From NCBI RefSeq assembly GCF_030169785.1, contig NZ_CP125854.1, forward strand, positions 1,488,001-1,552,000: a stretch of DNA of 64,000 nucleotides. Reading direction: 5' to 3'. The notes under the pieces are model-generated. The model made no database searches, was not told where the DNA came from, and saw only the letters and a program-made list of their open reading frames with translations. Of this stretch, positions 9,227 to 17,538 are shown piece after piece (within the stretch, counting starts at the first letter, position 1; each line of letters starts with the position of its first letter). The position numbers and the translations under genes were made by a program. Source of the stretch: Bdellovibrio sp. 22V. Its GTDB lineage: Bacteria > Bdellovibrionota > Bdellovibrionia > Bdellovibrionales > Bdellovibrionaceae.

Positions 9227-10370
9227 CACGAATATCAAAGTCGAAAATCTCAAAGATCTTTTTTTACACGATACACCTTTGTTAGATGTGCGTGCGCCTA
9301 TTGAGTTTTCTCAAGGACATTTACCCGGCGCTGTGAACAGACCTATTCTTAACGATGCCGAGCGGGCTCTGATCGGAACGACTTACAAACAACAGGGACA
9401 AGCCGCCGCGGTCAAGCTGGGGTACGAATTGATTTCAGGGCCTGTTAAGGAAGAACGTGTTCAGGCTTGGAAAGCTTTTTTTGAGCAAAATCCCTCTGCG
9501 GTGATTTATTGTTTTCGTGGCGGAAAGCGTTCGCAGATCACGCAGCAGTGGCTCAAAGAAGCGGGTGTCGAGCGGCCTTTGATTGTCGGTGGCTATAAAG
9601 TCACGCGCCAGTTTTTAATGAGTACCATTGACGAGTTCTCTCAGAAAAAAGAATTCCTGGTGGTTTCAGGCCCCACGGGGAGCGGGAAAACGGAACTTTT
9701 GAAGACGGTCGAAAGCTTCTATCCGACAGTGAATCTGGAAGCTCTCGCGCATCATCGCGGGTCGGCTTTTGGTTCTTTAGAAATAGCCCAGCCGACGCAG
9801 ATTAATTTTGAAAACAAACTGGCCGTAAATCTTCTTAAAATTGAGGACAAAACTGCGACAAGCACAAGGCCGCTTGTTGAAGATGAAAGTCGTATGATCG
9901 GGCAGGTGTATCAGCCAACGTCTTTCTTTGAACGCTTGCGCTCTTCGCAAGTTCTGTGGCTGGATGAGCCCTTGGAAAAACGCGTGGACAATATTTTCCA
10001 TGATTATATTCTCAGCACGGATATTGGAATGGCTCATGCGCAGACCATGCGATGCGCGGAAGAGGCAGAGATCCTGCGCGCGCAAGTAAACAAGGTTTTC
10101 CTTAAGTACAAAACGGCGGTGCAAGTGATTTCGCGCAAGCTCGGGGGCTTGCGTGCAAGGGAAATCTTGACGGATATTGAAGCCGCCGAGCTGGATTTTT
10201 GGCGCAACAATACCGTGAATCTCAATAAAGTATGGATTGAGAAGCTGCTTAGTTACTACTATGACCCGCTCTATCTCGGCTCCCTGCAACGGCGTGAAGT
10301 TCGCGTCGCCTTTAAAGGCCCGGCCTCTGAGGCTTTTGAATTCCTTAAAAGTTCGCAAGCACCTACCTAA
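9219..10370 (+). CDS. mnmH: tRNA 2-selenouridine synthase
   Basis: A 383-residue MnmH/YbbB enzyme that replaces sulfur by selenium at the wobble uridine of Lys, Glu and Gln tRNAs using selenophosphate from SelD. The N-terminal rhodanese domain (about residues 10-130) carries the active Cys in IYCFRGGKRSQ (about 97). A P-loop domain follows with GPTGSGKTELL (about 149) and the family stretch LEALAHHRGSAFG. It starts with TTG at 9219, overlapping the selD stop by 8 nt, which implies translational coupling; no ATG is available near. The C-terminal part (AHAQTMRCAEEAEILRA) is of normal length. Confidence 0.95.
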   Translation: MNSTNIKVENLKDLFLHDTPLLDVRAPIEFSQGHLPGAVNRPILNDAERALIGTTYKQQGQAAAVKLGYELISGPVKEERVQAWKAFFEQNPSAVIYCFRGGKRSQITQQWLKEAGVERPLIVGGYKVTRQFLMSTIDEFSQKKEFLVVSGPTGSGKTELLKTVESFYPTVNLEALAHHRGSAFGSLEIAQPTQINFENKLAVNLLKIEDKTATSTRPLVEDESRMIGQVYQPTSFFERLRSSQVLWLDEPLEKRVDNIFHDYILSTDIGMAHAQTMRCAEEAEILRAQVNKVFLKYKTAVQVISRKLGGLRAREILTDIEAAELDFWRNNTVNLNKVWIEKLLSYYYDPLYLGSLQRREVRVAFKGPASEAFEFLKSSQAPT

Positions 10371-10455
10371 ACTCCCTGCGTTAACTGTTTGAAAAAGCAA
10401 GAAACCAGCGCAAGATATGTCGTTAGCAATTTAACAACCTTTAAGAGGAGACAAC

Positions 10456-11151
10456 ATGAATAAGGTAGTGCTTGGTGGTCTCGTTGTAGCTGCAATGGCT
10501 TTCACAACGGCTTGCCAAAAGAAAGTGAAGCTCGATACTGATATGAAAAAAGCGAGCTACGCTATCGGACAACAAATCGGTGGCAACTTGAAACAACAAA
10601 ACATCGATTTCGATGCTGACGCTTTGGCGCAAGCTTTGAAAGATGCATCTGCTGGTAAAAATGAAATGTCTAAAGAAGACATGCAAGCAGCAATGATGAA
10701 GCTTCAAGAAATGGCGATGAAAAAACAACAAGAAGCGGCTGAAGGTAATGCTAAAGCTGGTAAAGAATTCTTGGAGAAAAACAAATCTGCTGCTGGCGTG
10801 AAAACAACAGCTTCAGGTCTTCAGTACATCGTTGAAAAAGAAGGTACTGGCGCAACTCCTAAGAAAGAAGACGTCGTAAAAGTTCACTACAAAGGAACTT
10901 TGACGAACGGCGAACAATTCGATTCTTCTTACGATCGTGGTCAACCTGCGGAATTCCCAGTAGGCGGTGTGATCCCTGGTTGGACAGAAGCTCTTCAATT
11001 GATGAAAGTGGGCGGCAAAGCAAAACTTTTCATCCCACCTGAGTTGGCATACGGTCCATCTGGCCGTCCTGGTATTCCGCCAAATTCAGTTCTTGTTTTC
11101 GACGTTGAGTTGATCGACATCGTTAAACAAGATACTAAAAAGAAGAAGTAA
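10456..11151 (+). CDS. FKBP-type peptidyl-prolyl isomerase, probable lipoprotein (FkpA/Mip-like)
   Basis: A 231-residue protein. The signal peptide ends in FTTAC, a slightly irregular lipobox (Thr at -3), with Cys20 as the likely lipidated residue. It has the FKBP_N dimerisation helix region (about 28-95, ASYAIGQQIGGNLK) and the FKBP domain at about 105-225 (VHYKGTLTNGEQFDSSYDRG, VIPGWTEALQLM, PPELAYG). This is the FkpA/FklB/Mip arrangement used for periplasmic protein folding. A strong AAGAGGAGA ribosome site and codon bias toward frequent codons suggest high expression. The stop overlaps the pdxH start by 1 nt. Confidence 0.93.
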   Translation: MNKVVLGGLVVAAMAFTTACQKKVKLDTDMKKASYAIGQQIGGNLKQQNIDFDADALAQALKDASAGKNEMSKEDMQAAMMKLQEMAMKKQQEAAEGNAKAGKEFLEKNKSAAGVKTTASGLQYIVEKEGTGATPKKEDVVKVHYKGTLTNGEQFDSSYDRGQPAEFPVGGVIPGWTEALQLMKVGGKAKLFIPPELAYGPSGRPGIPPNSVLVFDVELIDIVKQDTKKKK

Positions 11152-11738
11152 TGATCGATATTACTTTAGATCCTTTTCAGCATTTCGATCGCCTCCTTAA
11201 AGAGGCGATGGCAAAGCAAGTTCCCGAGGCCAACGCGATGTCGGTGGCCACGGTGGATGAAGAGGGTGTGCCCTCCGTTCGAATCGTCTACCTTAAAGAG
11301 GTTTCGAAGGGGGGCTTTGTTTTTTATGGCAACTACAACAGCCATAAAGGCAAAGACATCGAAATCAATGAAAACGTGTGTCTTAACTTCCATTGGCCCG
11401 TTTTGTGGCAACAAATCCGTATCACTGGTAAAGCCGAAAAAATTTCCGCTGCGGAAAGCGATGCTTACTTCGCCACTCGCGCACGTTTAAGTCAGATCGG
11501 TGCCTGGGCTTCCCACCAAAGTGAGATTATTCCTGATCGTGATTGGCTCGCTCGTCGAGTCGCCGAATACGAAAAACAATTCGATGGACAGATTGTGCCT
11601 CGGCCTCCGCACTGGGGCGGATGGAGAGTCATTCCCACTGAGATTGAGTTTTGGTTTGGGCTTTCGGGGAGACTGCATGAGCGTTATGTTTACCAACGTG
11701 GTGCGGATGGTTGGAAGACGTTCATGCGAAGTCCTTAG
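11151..11738 (+). CDS. pdxH: Pyridoxamine 5'-phosphate oxidase
   Basis: A 195-residue FMN enzyme oxidising pyridoxamine-P or pyridoxine-P to pyridoxal-P. Family marks are MSVATVDEEGVPSVRIVYLKE, FYGNYNSHKG (FMN binding), NFHWPVLWQQIRITGKAEK, WASHQSEII, and the C-terminal EFWFGLSGRLHERYVY. The end (WKTFMRSP) fits the family terminus. It is coupled to the FKBP gene by a TAATG overlap. Two bases after its stop a 36-bp inverted repeat begins, which may end the transcript. Confidence 0.95.
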   Translation: MIDITLDPFQHFDRLLKEAMAKQVPEANAMSVATVDEEGVPSVRIVYLKEVSKGGFVFYGNYNSHKGKDIEINENVCLNFHWPVLWQQIRITGKAEKISAAESDAYFATRARLSQIGAWASHQSEIIPDRDWLARRVAEYEKQFDGQIVPRPPHWGGWRVIPTEIEFWFGLSGRLHERYVYQRGADGWKTFMRSP

Positions 11739-11740
11739 TG

Positions 11741-11924
11741 CTTCCGCCAAGCTGCCTTTCCTAGGCTGCCTCCTCTTACGCTCAGACAGTCCTCGCGCTT
11801 GCTTTTCGGTTTCTGGCATTCTTTGTTCTTCTTTTTTAGTTTCCTGATTGCTATGGCCGGTTTTTCTTGGCGCTGTGGAACTCGCTAGAGAGGAGGCAGC
11901 CTAGGAAAGGCAGCTTGGCGGAAG
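11741..11924. repeat. Perfect 36-bp inverted repeat around a 112-bp T-rich spacer
   Basis: The left arm 11741-11776 (CTTCCGCCAAGCTGCC...) is the exact reverse complement of the right arm 11889-11924 (...GGCAGCTTGGCGGAAG), 36 of 36 bases. The arms also contain a short internal direct repeat of AGGCAGC. The spacer 11777-11888 has no convincing gene and no target-site duplication is evident. As RNA it would fold into a very stable long stem. It could be a non-autonomous mobile element (MITE-like), a recombination substrate or a strong transcript-end structure; the sequence does not decide. Confidence 0.9.
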
Positions 11925-12030
11925 AACCAAGGATTTGCTCCGTTCGAATCATTTCATTTCGTGGGAAACTAAGTTTTTGAATTTTCCCGTAAGACTCAAA
12001 AAAATTCAGAACGGATGAGTTATTAATGGG

Positions 12031-12606
12031 TTACTTTGATTTTAAATCTTCTTTTGTGATGGCGTAGATGAGCATGTCTTTCCATTTTTTATTTACTAAG
12101 AGGCGTTTTTTGCTCAGGCCTTCTTTGCGCAGGCCCAAGGCTTTGGCTGTTTTTATGGATTTTTTGTTTGAGGGTGCTATGCCGGCTTCGAGACGGTGGA
12201 GTTTTAGATTTTTAAAGGCGAGATGGAAAGCGGCTTTGCAGGCTTCTTGGGCGTAGCCGTGGCCCCAGAAGTTGTTGTAGATGCGATAACCTAAGTAAGC
12301 GTTTTGGAAGACGCCTCTGGAGATATCCATCAGGCTGACGGTGCCGATAAGAATGCCGTCGTCTTTGCGGAAGATGCCGAAGTCATAGAAGTGATCGGCG
12401 CTGCGTTTTTGTTTTTGCTCTTTAAGAATGGCTTTGAACTTTTTAAGTGTGAGTTCGGAGTCATCCCAGTTGGTTTCATCCCATTCGTTTTGAGGGGAGC
12501 GCATCGAAGAGTGGGCTTGGGCCCAGTTTTCGAAATCGTACTCTTCGAGTGGGCGGATGATAAGACGCTTTGTTGTTTTAGAGAGTGGCAGATCTATAGA
12601 CTTCAT
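12031..12606 (-). CDS. GNAT N-acetyltransferase, RimJ/RimL type
   Basis: A 191-residue acetyltransferase of the RimJ/RimL branch (Acetyltransf_3). It opens with the typical TKRLIIRPLEEYDFENW strand-helix. It contains GTVSLMDISRGVFQNAYLGYRIYNNFWGHGYA, with the acetyl-CoA pyrophosphate loop around WGHGYAQEA, and then LHRLEAGIAPSNKKSIKTAKALGL. Relatives acetylate the N-termini of ribosomal proteins or small amines; the substrate is unknown here. The start overlaps the end of the upstream small gene by 29 nt on the same strand. Confidence 0.88.
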   Translation of the reverse strand: MKSIDLPLSKTTKRLIIRPLEEYDFENWAQAHSSMRSPQNEWDETNWDDSELTLKKFKAILKEQKQKRSADHFYDFGIFRKDDGILIGTVSLMDISRGVFQNAYLGYRIYNNFWGHGYAQEACKAAFHLAFKNLKLHRLEAGIAPSNKKSIKTAKALGLRKEGLSKKRLLVNKKWKDMLIYAITKEDLKSK

Positions 12607-12889
12607 TAGAGATGAGTCTAAGAGGGATGCGCTCTAAGTTGCAATAATAATAGGTTAAAGTGTGCGGGCTGCTGACGACCGCTTCGTGATCATGGTGGCC
12701 GACCATTTTGATCGTCAGTTTTATGTCGGTGGATTTAGGGATCGCGACGATCTTGGGAGTAACGAAATTGGTTTTGACTCCATCAAGCCATATTTCTGCG
12801 CCTTCTTGTTCAGAAACGACCATGCACAAGCACATCGGCTCAGGCTTTTGCAGTCCTAATAATTGGCGAAGATTTTTGAACCAAGCCAT
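12578..12889 (-). CDS. Small hypothetical protein with PEGA-like fold
   Basis: A 103-residue protein. The ATG at 12889 with GGGAG 6 nt upstream is preferred to a TTG at 12904. After a short basic N-terminus (MAWFKNLRQLLGL) comes a segment resembling a PEGA domain (GAEIWLDGVKTNFVTPKIVAIP, then a lysine-containing beta strand and an HDH motif). There is no signal peptide. The similarity is by eye only. It overlaps the GNAT gene by 29 nt and is probably co-transcribed with it. Confidence 0.6.
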   Translation of the reverse strand: MAWFKNLRQLLGLQKPEPMCLCMVVSEQEGAEIWLDGVKTNFVTPKIVAIPKSTDIKLTIKMVGHHDHEAVVSSPHTLTYYYCNLERIPLRLISNEVYRSATL

Positions 12890-12973
12890 GCTTGCTCCCT
12901 TCAAATTCGGGAAGGGTATAGCACTGACTTTTTGAGGAATTCCAGCAATTTTCTTAAAACTAGACCCTGTAAT

Positions 12974-13363
12974 TTAGTGGAGAGCGTGAGGAGCAATTAA
13001 ATAGAATTCAGGCACTTCGACGCTGAAGCTCTCTCCGCTTTCGGCTACGAAGTAATAGCGTCCCTGCATGCTGCCCGCAGAGGCATTAAGGGGACACGCA
13101 CTGTCATACTCAAAAGTTTGGCCGGGTTGAATTTTCGGCTGCATTCCCACAACGCCCGGTCCGCGCACTTCTTCTTTGTGTCCACGAGAATCCGTGATCA
13201 CCCAGTGACGGCTCATCAGTTGCGCCGGCGCTGTGCCTTTGTTTGTGATGGAAATTTTGTAAGCAAAAAAGTGATAACCTTGTTCGGGTTTTGATTCCGA
13301 AGGAACGTAGACCACTTTCGTGGAGATAACAAATTCTGGTACCGCGGTTTTTTGCATTGCCAT
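12974..13363 (-). CDS. apaG: ApaG domain protein
   Basis: A 129-residue single-domain ApaG protein (fibronectin-III-like beta sandwich). Marks of the family are YHFFAYKISITNKGTAPAQLMSRHWVITDSRG, GPGVVGMQPKIQPGQTFEYDSACPL, GSMQGRYYFV and the closing PEFYLIAP. ApaG is often linked to cobalt/magnesium phenotypes, but its biochemical role is unsettled. The ATG at 13363 (or 13357) is chosen because the upstream extension to 13402 would need a TTG and falls outside the domain. No clear ribosome site is seen. Confidence 0.92.
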   Translation of the reverse strand: MAMQKTAVPEFVISTKVVYVPSESKPEQGYHFFAYKISITNKGTAPAQLMSRHWVITDSRGHKEEVRGPGVVGMQPKIQPGQTFEYDSACPLNASAGSMQGRYYFVAESGESFSVEVPEFYLIAPHALH

Positions 13364-13442
13364 AGTGTCATAAAGAATAAGTTTGCAACTTTGAAAGGTC
13401 AACGGGCGAGATCATGACAAATGCAGATGCGACGTATAATTC

Positions 13443-14471
13443 TTATTTGAGTTTCAAGTTCTCAATTTCAAACACAACAGGATAGTGATCCGAAGGAAGA
13501 CTAAGTTTGGCATCCATGTTGCGGGGAATGTCATGTGGCATACCGAACTCATCCTTATATCTGTGGACGTAAGCGGAGCCCGGTTTTATGTGTGAATGAA
13601 GTGACGGTGAAAGAAAGACAAAATCAATTTGTCGTCCGTCTGCGCGCGAGCCGTTGCGGACTTGATAAAAAGTCGCGCGTTCTGCTTGCGGCAGATTCAT
13701 GACTTCCAGCACGTCCTTCAGATTGGTGGTCGAGTAGATGTCCTTAAATTCCTCGTCGGTGTTCACGAGGCTCGCGTTGCCATTGAAGTCTCCCGCAACG
13801 ATCACCGGAAGATCGGGATGAACAGTGTTCAGTTCTTTATAAATCTCAAGCAAAGTGCGCAGCTCGGCCTGGCGGCGCTCGAAACCATTGGGGTCAATAT
13901 TCTCGGGATCTAAACGGGACTTTAAGTGCGCCAGCAAAATCGTGAGGAAAGGTTTTTCTTTATCCACGGTGAAAAGACGTAGCTCAGCAACGTCGCGCGA
14001 GAACTTGTGGCTCCCGTTCACTTTGCCTTTGACGGGATAACCGGTTTCAAGGCTTTGGCGCTCGTGCGGGTAGAGGTAATTGATCGGTCGGTGTTTGTTC
14101 GATTGAAGATCAAAATAAAAAGGCAGATTCTTGCGAATCAAAAAACCGACGTCGATATTGCGCTCAGAGTTTCCCTCAATCAAACAAGGCGAATACGCGT
14201 CATCCATAAAGAGTTGGTTGAAGTTTTTAAGCGATTCAAAGCCGCCCACTTCGCAGAGCATAATAACGTCCGCGTTGATCTCTTTCAGGGCTTTCGCGAT
14301 ATCCGAAGTTTTTTTCAGAGACTTATTCTCATAGATGGAGGTGGAAAGGCGCTGCCATTGCGCCTCTTTCCAGTCTAAGGCTTCCTTACCCGGGACCACA
14401 TCGAACATCAAAAAGAGATTCTCTGCATTGAGTAAGCAAAATTTTAAATTTGTGGTCTCTGTCCACGTCAT
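13443..14471 (-). CDS. Endonuclease/exonuclease/phosphatase-family hydrolase
   Basis: A 342-residue member of the EEP (DNase I-like) superfamily. Catalytic landmarks in order are LNAEN (residues about 13-17), LCEVGG (metal Glu, about 73), the long middle with AHLKSRLD, GDFNGNAS (Asp/Asn), and the C-terminal SDHYPVVFE (Asp-His). There is no signal peptide, so it is probably cytoplasmic. Family members cut DNA, RNA or phospholipid head groups, and the insert around YPHERQSLETGY is not diagnostic. It is transcribed away from the M17 aminopeptidase gene. Confidence 0.85.
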   Translation of the reverse strand: MTWTETTNLKFCLLNAENLFLMFDVVPGKEALDWKEAQWQRLSTSIYENKSLKKTSDIAKALKEINADVIMLCEVGGFESLKNFNQLFMDDAYSPCLIEGNSERNIDVGFLIRKNLPFYFDLQSNKHRPINYLYPHERQSLETGYPVKGKVNGSHKFSRDVAELRLFTVDKEKPFLTILLAHLKSRLDPENIDPNGFERRQAELRTLLEIYKELNTVHPDLPVIVAGDFNGNASLVNTDEEFKDIYSTTNLKDVLEVMNLPQAERATFYQVRNGSRADGRQIDFVFLSPSLHSHIKPGSAYVHRYKDEFGMPHDIPRNMDAKLSLPSDHYPVVFEIENLKLK

Positions 14472-14527
14472 ATTATGATTTTACGGAATTTTTCACCCAT
14501 ATCACAAACTAAAAGTGAGGAAATACA

Positions 14528-16072
14528 GTGGCTAAAAAATCGGCTCCCGCGAAGAACTCCAACAAGCTTCAATTTAAATCTTGGATTGAAACTTTCGACT
14601 TCGGGAAGGAACTTAAAGTTAAAAATGAATTGACGGGATTCGTCTATTTCCTGGGCGTGGATGACTCGAATAAGTTTTCGTCTTTGGTGAAGCAGCATTC
14701 TTTGGATTGGCAAGCGGACTCGTTGAAAACGAATGACAAAGATTTTGTTTATTTTGTCGGCCAGCAAGGGCCTGTGTGGATTTTGCGTTCGCGTAAAAAA
14801 ACCAGCGTTGGGCACGACGGTTTGATTGATGAAGCTTCCTATGCATGGGCGCGTGATCAGTTTGGCTCCCTTGTCAGTCACTTTAAAGCGCATCATCTAA
14901 AAGCGGTTGTCATTGATTTCCACGGCACCGAAGAGGCTCAAGACTTGGGCGCGCTGGTCGGTTTGGATATTGCCGTTTATAACTTCCGTCAGTTCGTGGA
15001 TGGAAAGCAGCTGTTGGATCTGCCGCGTGTTGCGATCAAAAAATCTTTGGGTGGGGGTTTGGACAAAGCCTTAGTGAAAGAGGCGATGATCCGCGCTCGC
15101 GCTGTCAATTTTGCGCGCCACATGGTGAACTTGCCGCCAAACGATTTGAATCCGAAAACGTTTGCTGAAATCGCGATGAAACAATTGTCATTCCCGCAAA
15201 CTCTGAAAGTGAACGTGTGGGACACGAAAAAATTGATTCAAGAAAACATGGGATTGCATGTGGCTGTCGGTCAAGGTTCCGAAAACGGCCCTTGCATGGT
15301 TCACATGAAATACCGTCCTACGAAGAAATCAAAACTAAAACCAGTGGCCTTCGTCGGTAAAGGCATCACGTTTGATACGGGCGGTTTGGATATCAAGCCT
15401 TCGTCAGCAATGCGTTTGATGAAAAAAGATATGGGCGGAGCTGCCAGCGTTATCGGTTTGGCTTTGTGGGTGGCAGAAAGCAATTACCCAGGACCTGTGG
15501 ATTTCTATTTGGCTTTGGCTGAAAACACGGTCGACGGTAAAGCATTCCGTCCAAGTGATGTGATCACGGCAAGAAACGGTTTGCGTGTTGAAATCGACAA
15601 CACCGATGCTGAAGGCCGTTTGGTTTTGGCCGATGTTTTGGATGTCGCATGTACGGCAAAAGGCGCTGACGAAGCCGAGTACGTCATTGACGTCGCGACT
15701 TTGACCGGCGCAATTAAAGTGGGACTGGGTTCAGAGATCGCGGGCTTGTTTTCAAACGACGACGTCTTGGCGAATGAGTTGACGACAGCAGGTCAGCGCG
15801 CGGGCGACCTCAACTGGCGTATGCCGTTGTTTGAAAAATACTGGGGCGAGATGTCTTCGCCATTTGCGGATTTTAAAAACTCCGGTGGCGGATTCGGTGG
15901 CGCGATCACGGCGGCGTTGTTCCTACAAAAATTCGTGCGCGGAAAAAAATGGGCGCACTTAGATGTGTATGCTTGGTCCGACAAAGCTCAAGGTGCTTTG
16001 TTGTCCAGCGGAGGCAGCGGTCAGCCGGTTCAATGTTTGATCGAGTTCCTCACGAAAAGAGCAGAGAAGTAA
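14528..16072 (+). CDS. M17 leucyl aminopeptidase
   Basis: A 514-residue cytosolic dimetal aminopeptidase. It starts with GTG at 14528, preceded by GTGAGG. The catalytic C-terminal domain has VAFVGKGITFDTGGLDIKP, MKKDMGGAA, the signature NTDAEGRL (metal ligands Asp and Glu, Arg nearby), and ATLTGAI. The N-terminal macro-like domain is divergent. The enzyme removes N-terminal residues from peptides, which fits a predator living on prey protein. It is followed by a terminator at 16080-16106. Confidence 0.94.
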   Translation: MAKKSAPAKNSNKLQFKSWIETFDFGKELKVKNELTGFVYFLGVDDSNKFSSLVKQHSLDWQADSLKTNDKDFVYFVGQQGPVWILRSRKKTSVGHDGLIDEASYAWARDQFGSLVSHFKAHHLKAVVIDFHGTEEAQDLGALVGLDIAVYNFRQFVDGKQLLDLPRVAIKKSLGGGLDKALVKEAMIRARAVNFARHMVNLPPNDLNPKTFAEIAMKQLSFPQTLKVNVWDTKKLIQENMGLHVAVGQGSENGPCMVHMKYRPTKKSKLKPVAFVGKGITFDTGGLDIKPSSAMRLMKKDMGGAASVIGLALWVAESNYPGPVDFYLALAENTVDGKAFRPSDVITARNGLRVEIDNTDAEGRLVLADVLDVACTAKGADEAEYVIDVATLTGAIKVGLGSEIAGLFSNDDVLANELTTAGQRAGDLNWRMPLFEKYWGEMSSPFADFKNSGGGFGGAITAALFLQKFVRGKKWAHLDVYAWSDKAQGALLSSGGSGQPVQCLIEFLTKRAEK

Positions 16073-16079
16073 TAAAAAA

Positions 16080-16106
16080 AGCGCCGAAGATCTCGGCGCT
16101 TTTTTC
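16080..16106. terminator. Rho-independent terminator, bidirectional
   Basis: Stem GCGCCGA/TCGGCGC (8 bp with the A-T closing pair) with loop AGATC, preceded by an A-run and followed by a T-run. It lies between the convergent M17 aminopeptidase gene and the gene ending at 16129. Confidence 0.9.
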
Positions 16107-16128
16107 TTGGGGAGTTGAGCCGGGTAAA

Positions 16129-17538
16129 TTACTTATAGCCGAAAAGTTTTTTGGCCTTGATGAGGTCGCGGACCTTCGGAGGAACGGAGGTCTCCCACTT
16201 CGGATCGCCGGACTCAATCATTTTCATAACGTCAGCGGAGTGCAGATAATCATCCGTTTCATCGCAACCGGAGATGTCCACGATCTGCTTGTTTTCGACA
16301 AAATAAGAATACACATGACGAAGATGCGGATTCGGGAAAAAGCTTCGCGCCGTCAAACAAAGGTTCGGCGTCTTGTGCGGATAAATGTACAGCTTCGTTT
16401 TTTGCTCAAGAAGCTTCCCCATTCCCTCGAGAAGGCCGCCCTCAAGATCTTGATAGTGCTCTTCTGTGAAAAGTTTATTGAGATGGCTTGCGCCCACAAC
16501 CAACGCCATAAAATGCGGGTTGTAGCGGCGTAAGAAACGCTTCAAACCGTAGAATAAAAAGAAATTGGAGATCAAAACGTGAAAACCCAAAGACGTCAAA
16601 ACTTCAACGCGGGCTAAGAAGTCCTTCTCGTTGATATGTCCATCCGTTTGCAGGTTGTGCATCGTGAGCTCCATGATCGGCAGGATCTCAAGCTCTTTGC
16701 CTTCGGATTTTTGGACGTCATCACGAATTTGCACAAGGCCTTTTTGCAAAACATCCAAATGCGTGCTCGTGACAGGACGGAAAGTCCCGCGCTGAATAAG
16801 CAGGGACTTGCCATAGACAGCATCTGAAACATTAAGAATTTCATTTTTAGGAGAGAACAAGATCGCTTCAGCAAGTCCACGGCGTACAAGCTCTAGATTC
16901 ATCAAATGCGCATCAAAGTGCTGCAACGCCGGGCCTTCAAACTTGATCACATCGATGACGATCTGACCTTCTTTGAGGCCGTCCACAAGACGGGGAATAA
17001 ACTCTTCCACATTGTCGAGATGGTAAAAAGCGCAGTCCAAAAGATTGACGCCAAGAACACCCAACGATTCTTGTTGTTGCAGGCGATATTTATCCAGCAT
17101 GCGCACGTGCAGAATGATATCGTTGGCAGGGCCGCCAGGCTCAGTTTGAAAGCGAACTCCCATCCAACCGTGAGATTGCTTCGAACTTCCCGAAGAGGCC
17201 GTCGCGACTGTGTTAGCGAAAGAAAAGAAACGAGTCGTCGCTCCACGGTGTTTGCTAAGGCGATCTACTAAAAGATTGTATTCGTGGCCCAACATTTTGT
17301 GCAGACGCGATTCGCAAACGTAACGGCCATTGGCTTCGCGACCGTAGATATCGTCACTGACGATCATGTCGTAGGCAGAGATTGTTTTTGCGATTGTCTG
17401 CGAAGCTTTTCCAGCTTGGAAGAAATGACGAGCCACTTCCTGACCCGCACCAATCTCCGCGAAAGCACCATAACGACTGACGTCTTTATTGATTTTAAGC
17501 GCTTTTCCCACAGTGGTTTCTTGCGGAGATACGGACAT
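16129..17538 (-). CDS. Conserved protein of unknown function (cytoplasmic, 469 aa)
   Basis: A 469-residue protein without signal peptide or membrane segments. Striking conserved-looking parts are AFAEIGAGQEVARHFFQ, AKTISAYDM, CHGWMG-like SHGWMGVRFQ, NDIILHVRMLD, MELTMHNLQTDG and the C-terminal IKAKKLFGYK. From memory this matches a widespread family whose members are often mislabelled in databases (for example as TonB-dependent receptor or nucleotide adenylyltransferase). Nothing in the sequence supports a receptor. Its start overlaps the stop of the DUF502 gene by 1 nt (TAATG), so the two are one operon. Confidence 0.8.
   Translation of the reverse strand: MSVSPQETTVGKALKINKDVSRYGAFAEIGAGQEVARHFFQAGKASQTIAKTISAYDMIVSDDIYGREANGRYVCESRLHKMLGHEYNLLVDRLSKHRGATTRFFSFANTVATASSGSSKQSHGWMGVRFQTEPGGPANDIILHVRMLDKYRLQQQESLGVLGVNLLDCAFYHLDNVEEFIPRLVDGLKEGQIVIDVIKFEGPALQHFDAHLMNLELVRRGLAEAILFSPKNEILNVSDAVYGKSLLIQRGTFRPVTSTHLDVLQKGLVQIRDDVQKSEGKELEILPIMELTMHNLQTDGHINEKDFLARVEVLTSLGFHVLISNFFLFYGLKRFLRRYNPHFMALVVGASHLNKLFTEEHYQDLEGGLLEGMGKLLEQKTKLYIYPHKTPNLCLTARSFFPNPHLRHVYSYFVENKQIVDISGCDETDDYLHSADVMKMIESGDPKWETSVPPKVRDLIKAKKLFGYK

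Noticed and set aside
11487-11847. Frames on both strands through the end of pdxH and the inverted repeat
   Set aside because: No ribosome site, no recognisable protein, and they follow from the pdxH codons and the repeat arm.
11930-11960. GTTCGAATC-like T-loop sequence, possible tRNA
   Set aside because: No acceptor stem or anticodon arm can be drawn around it.
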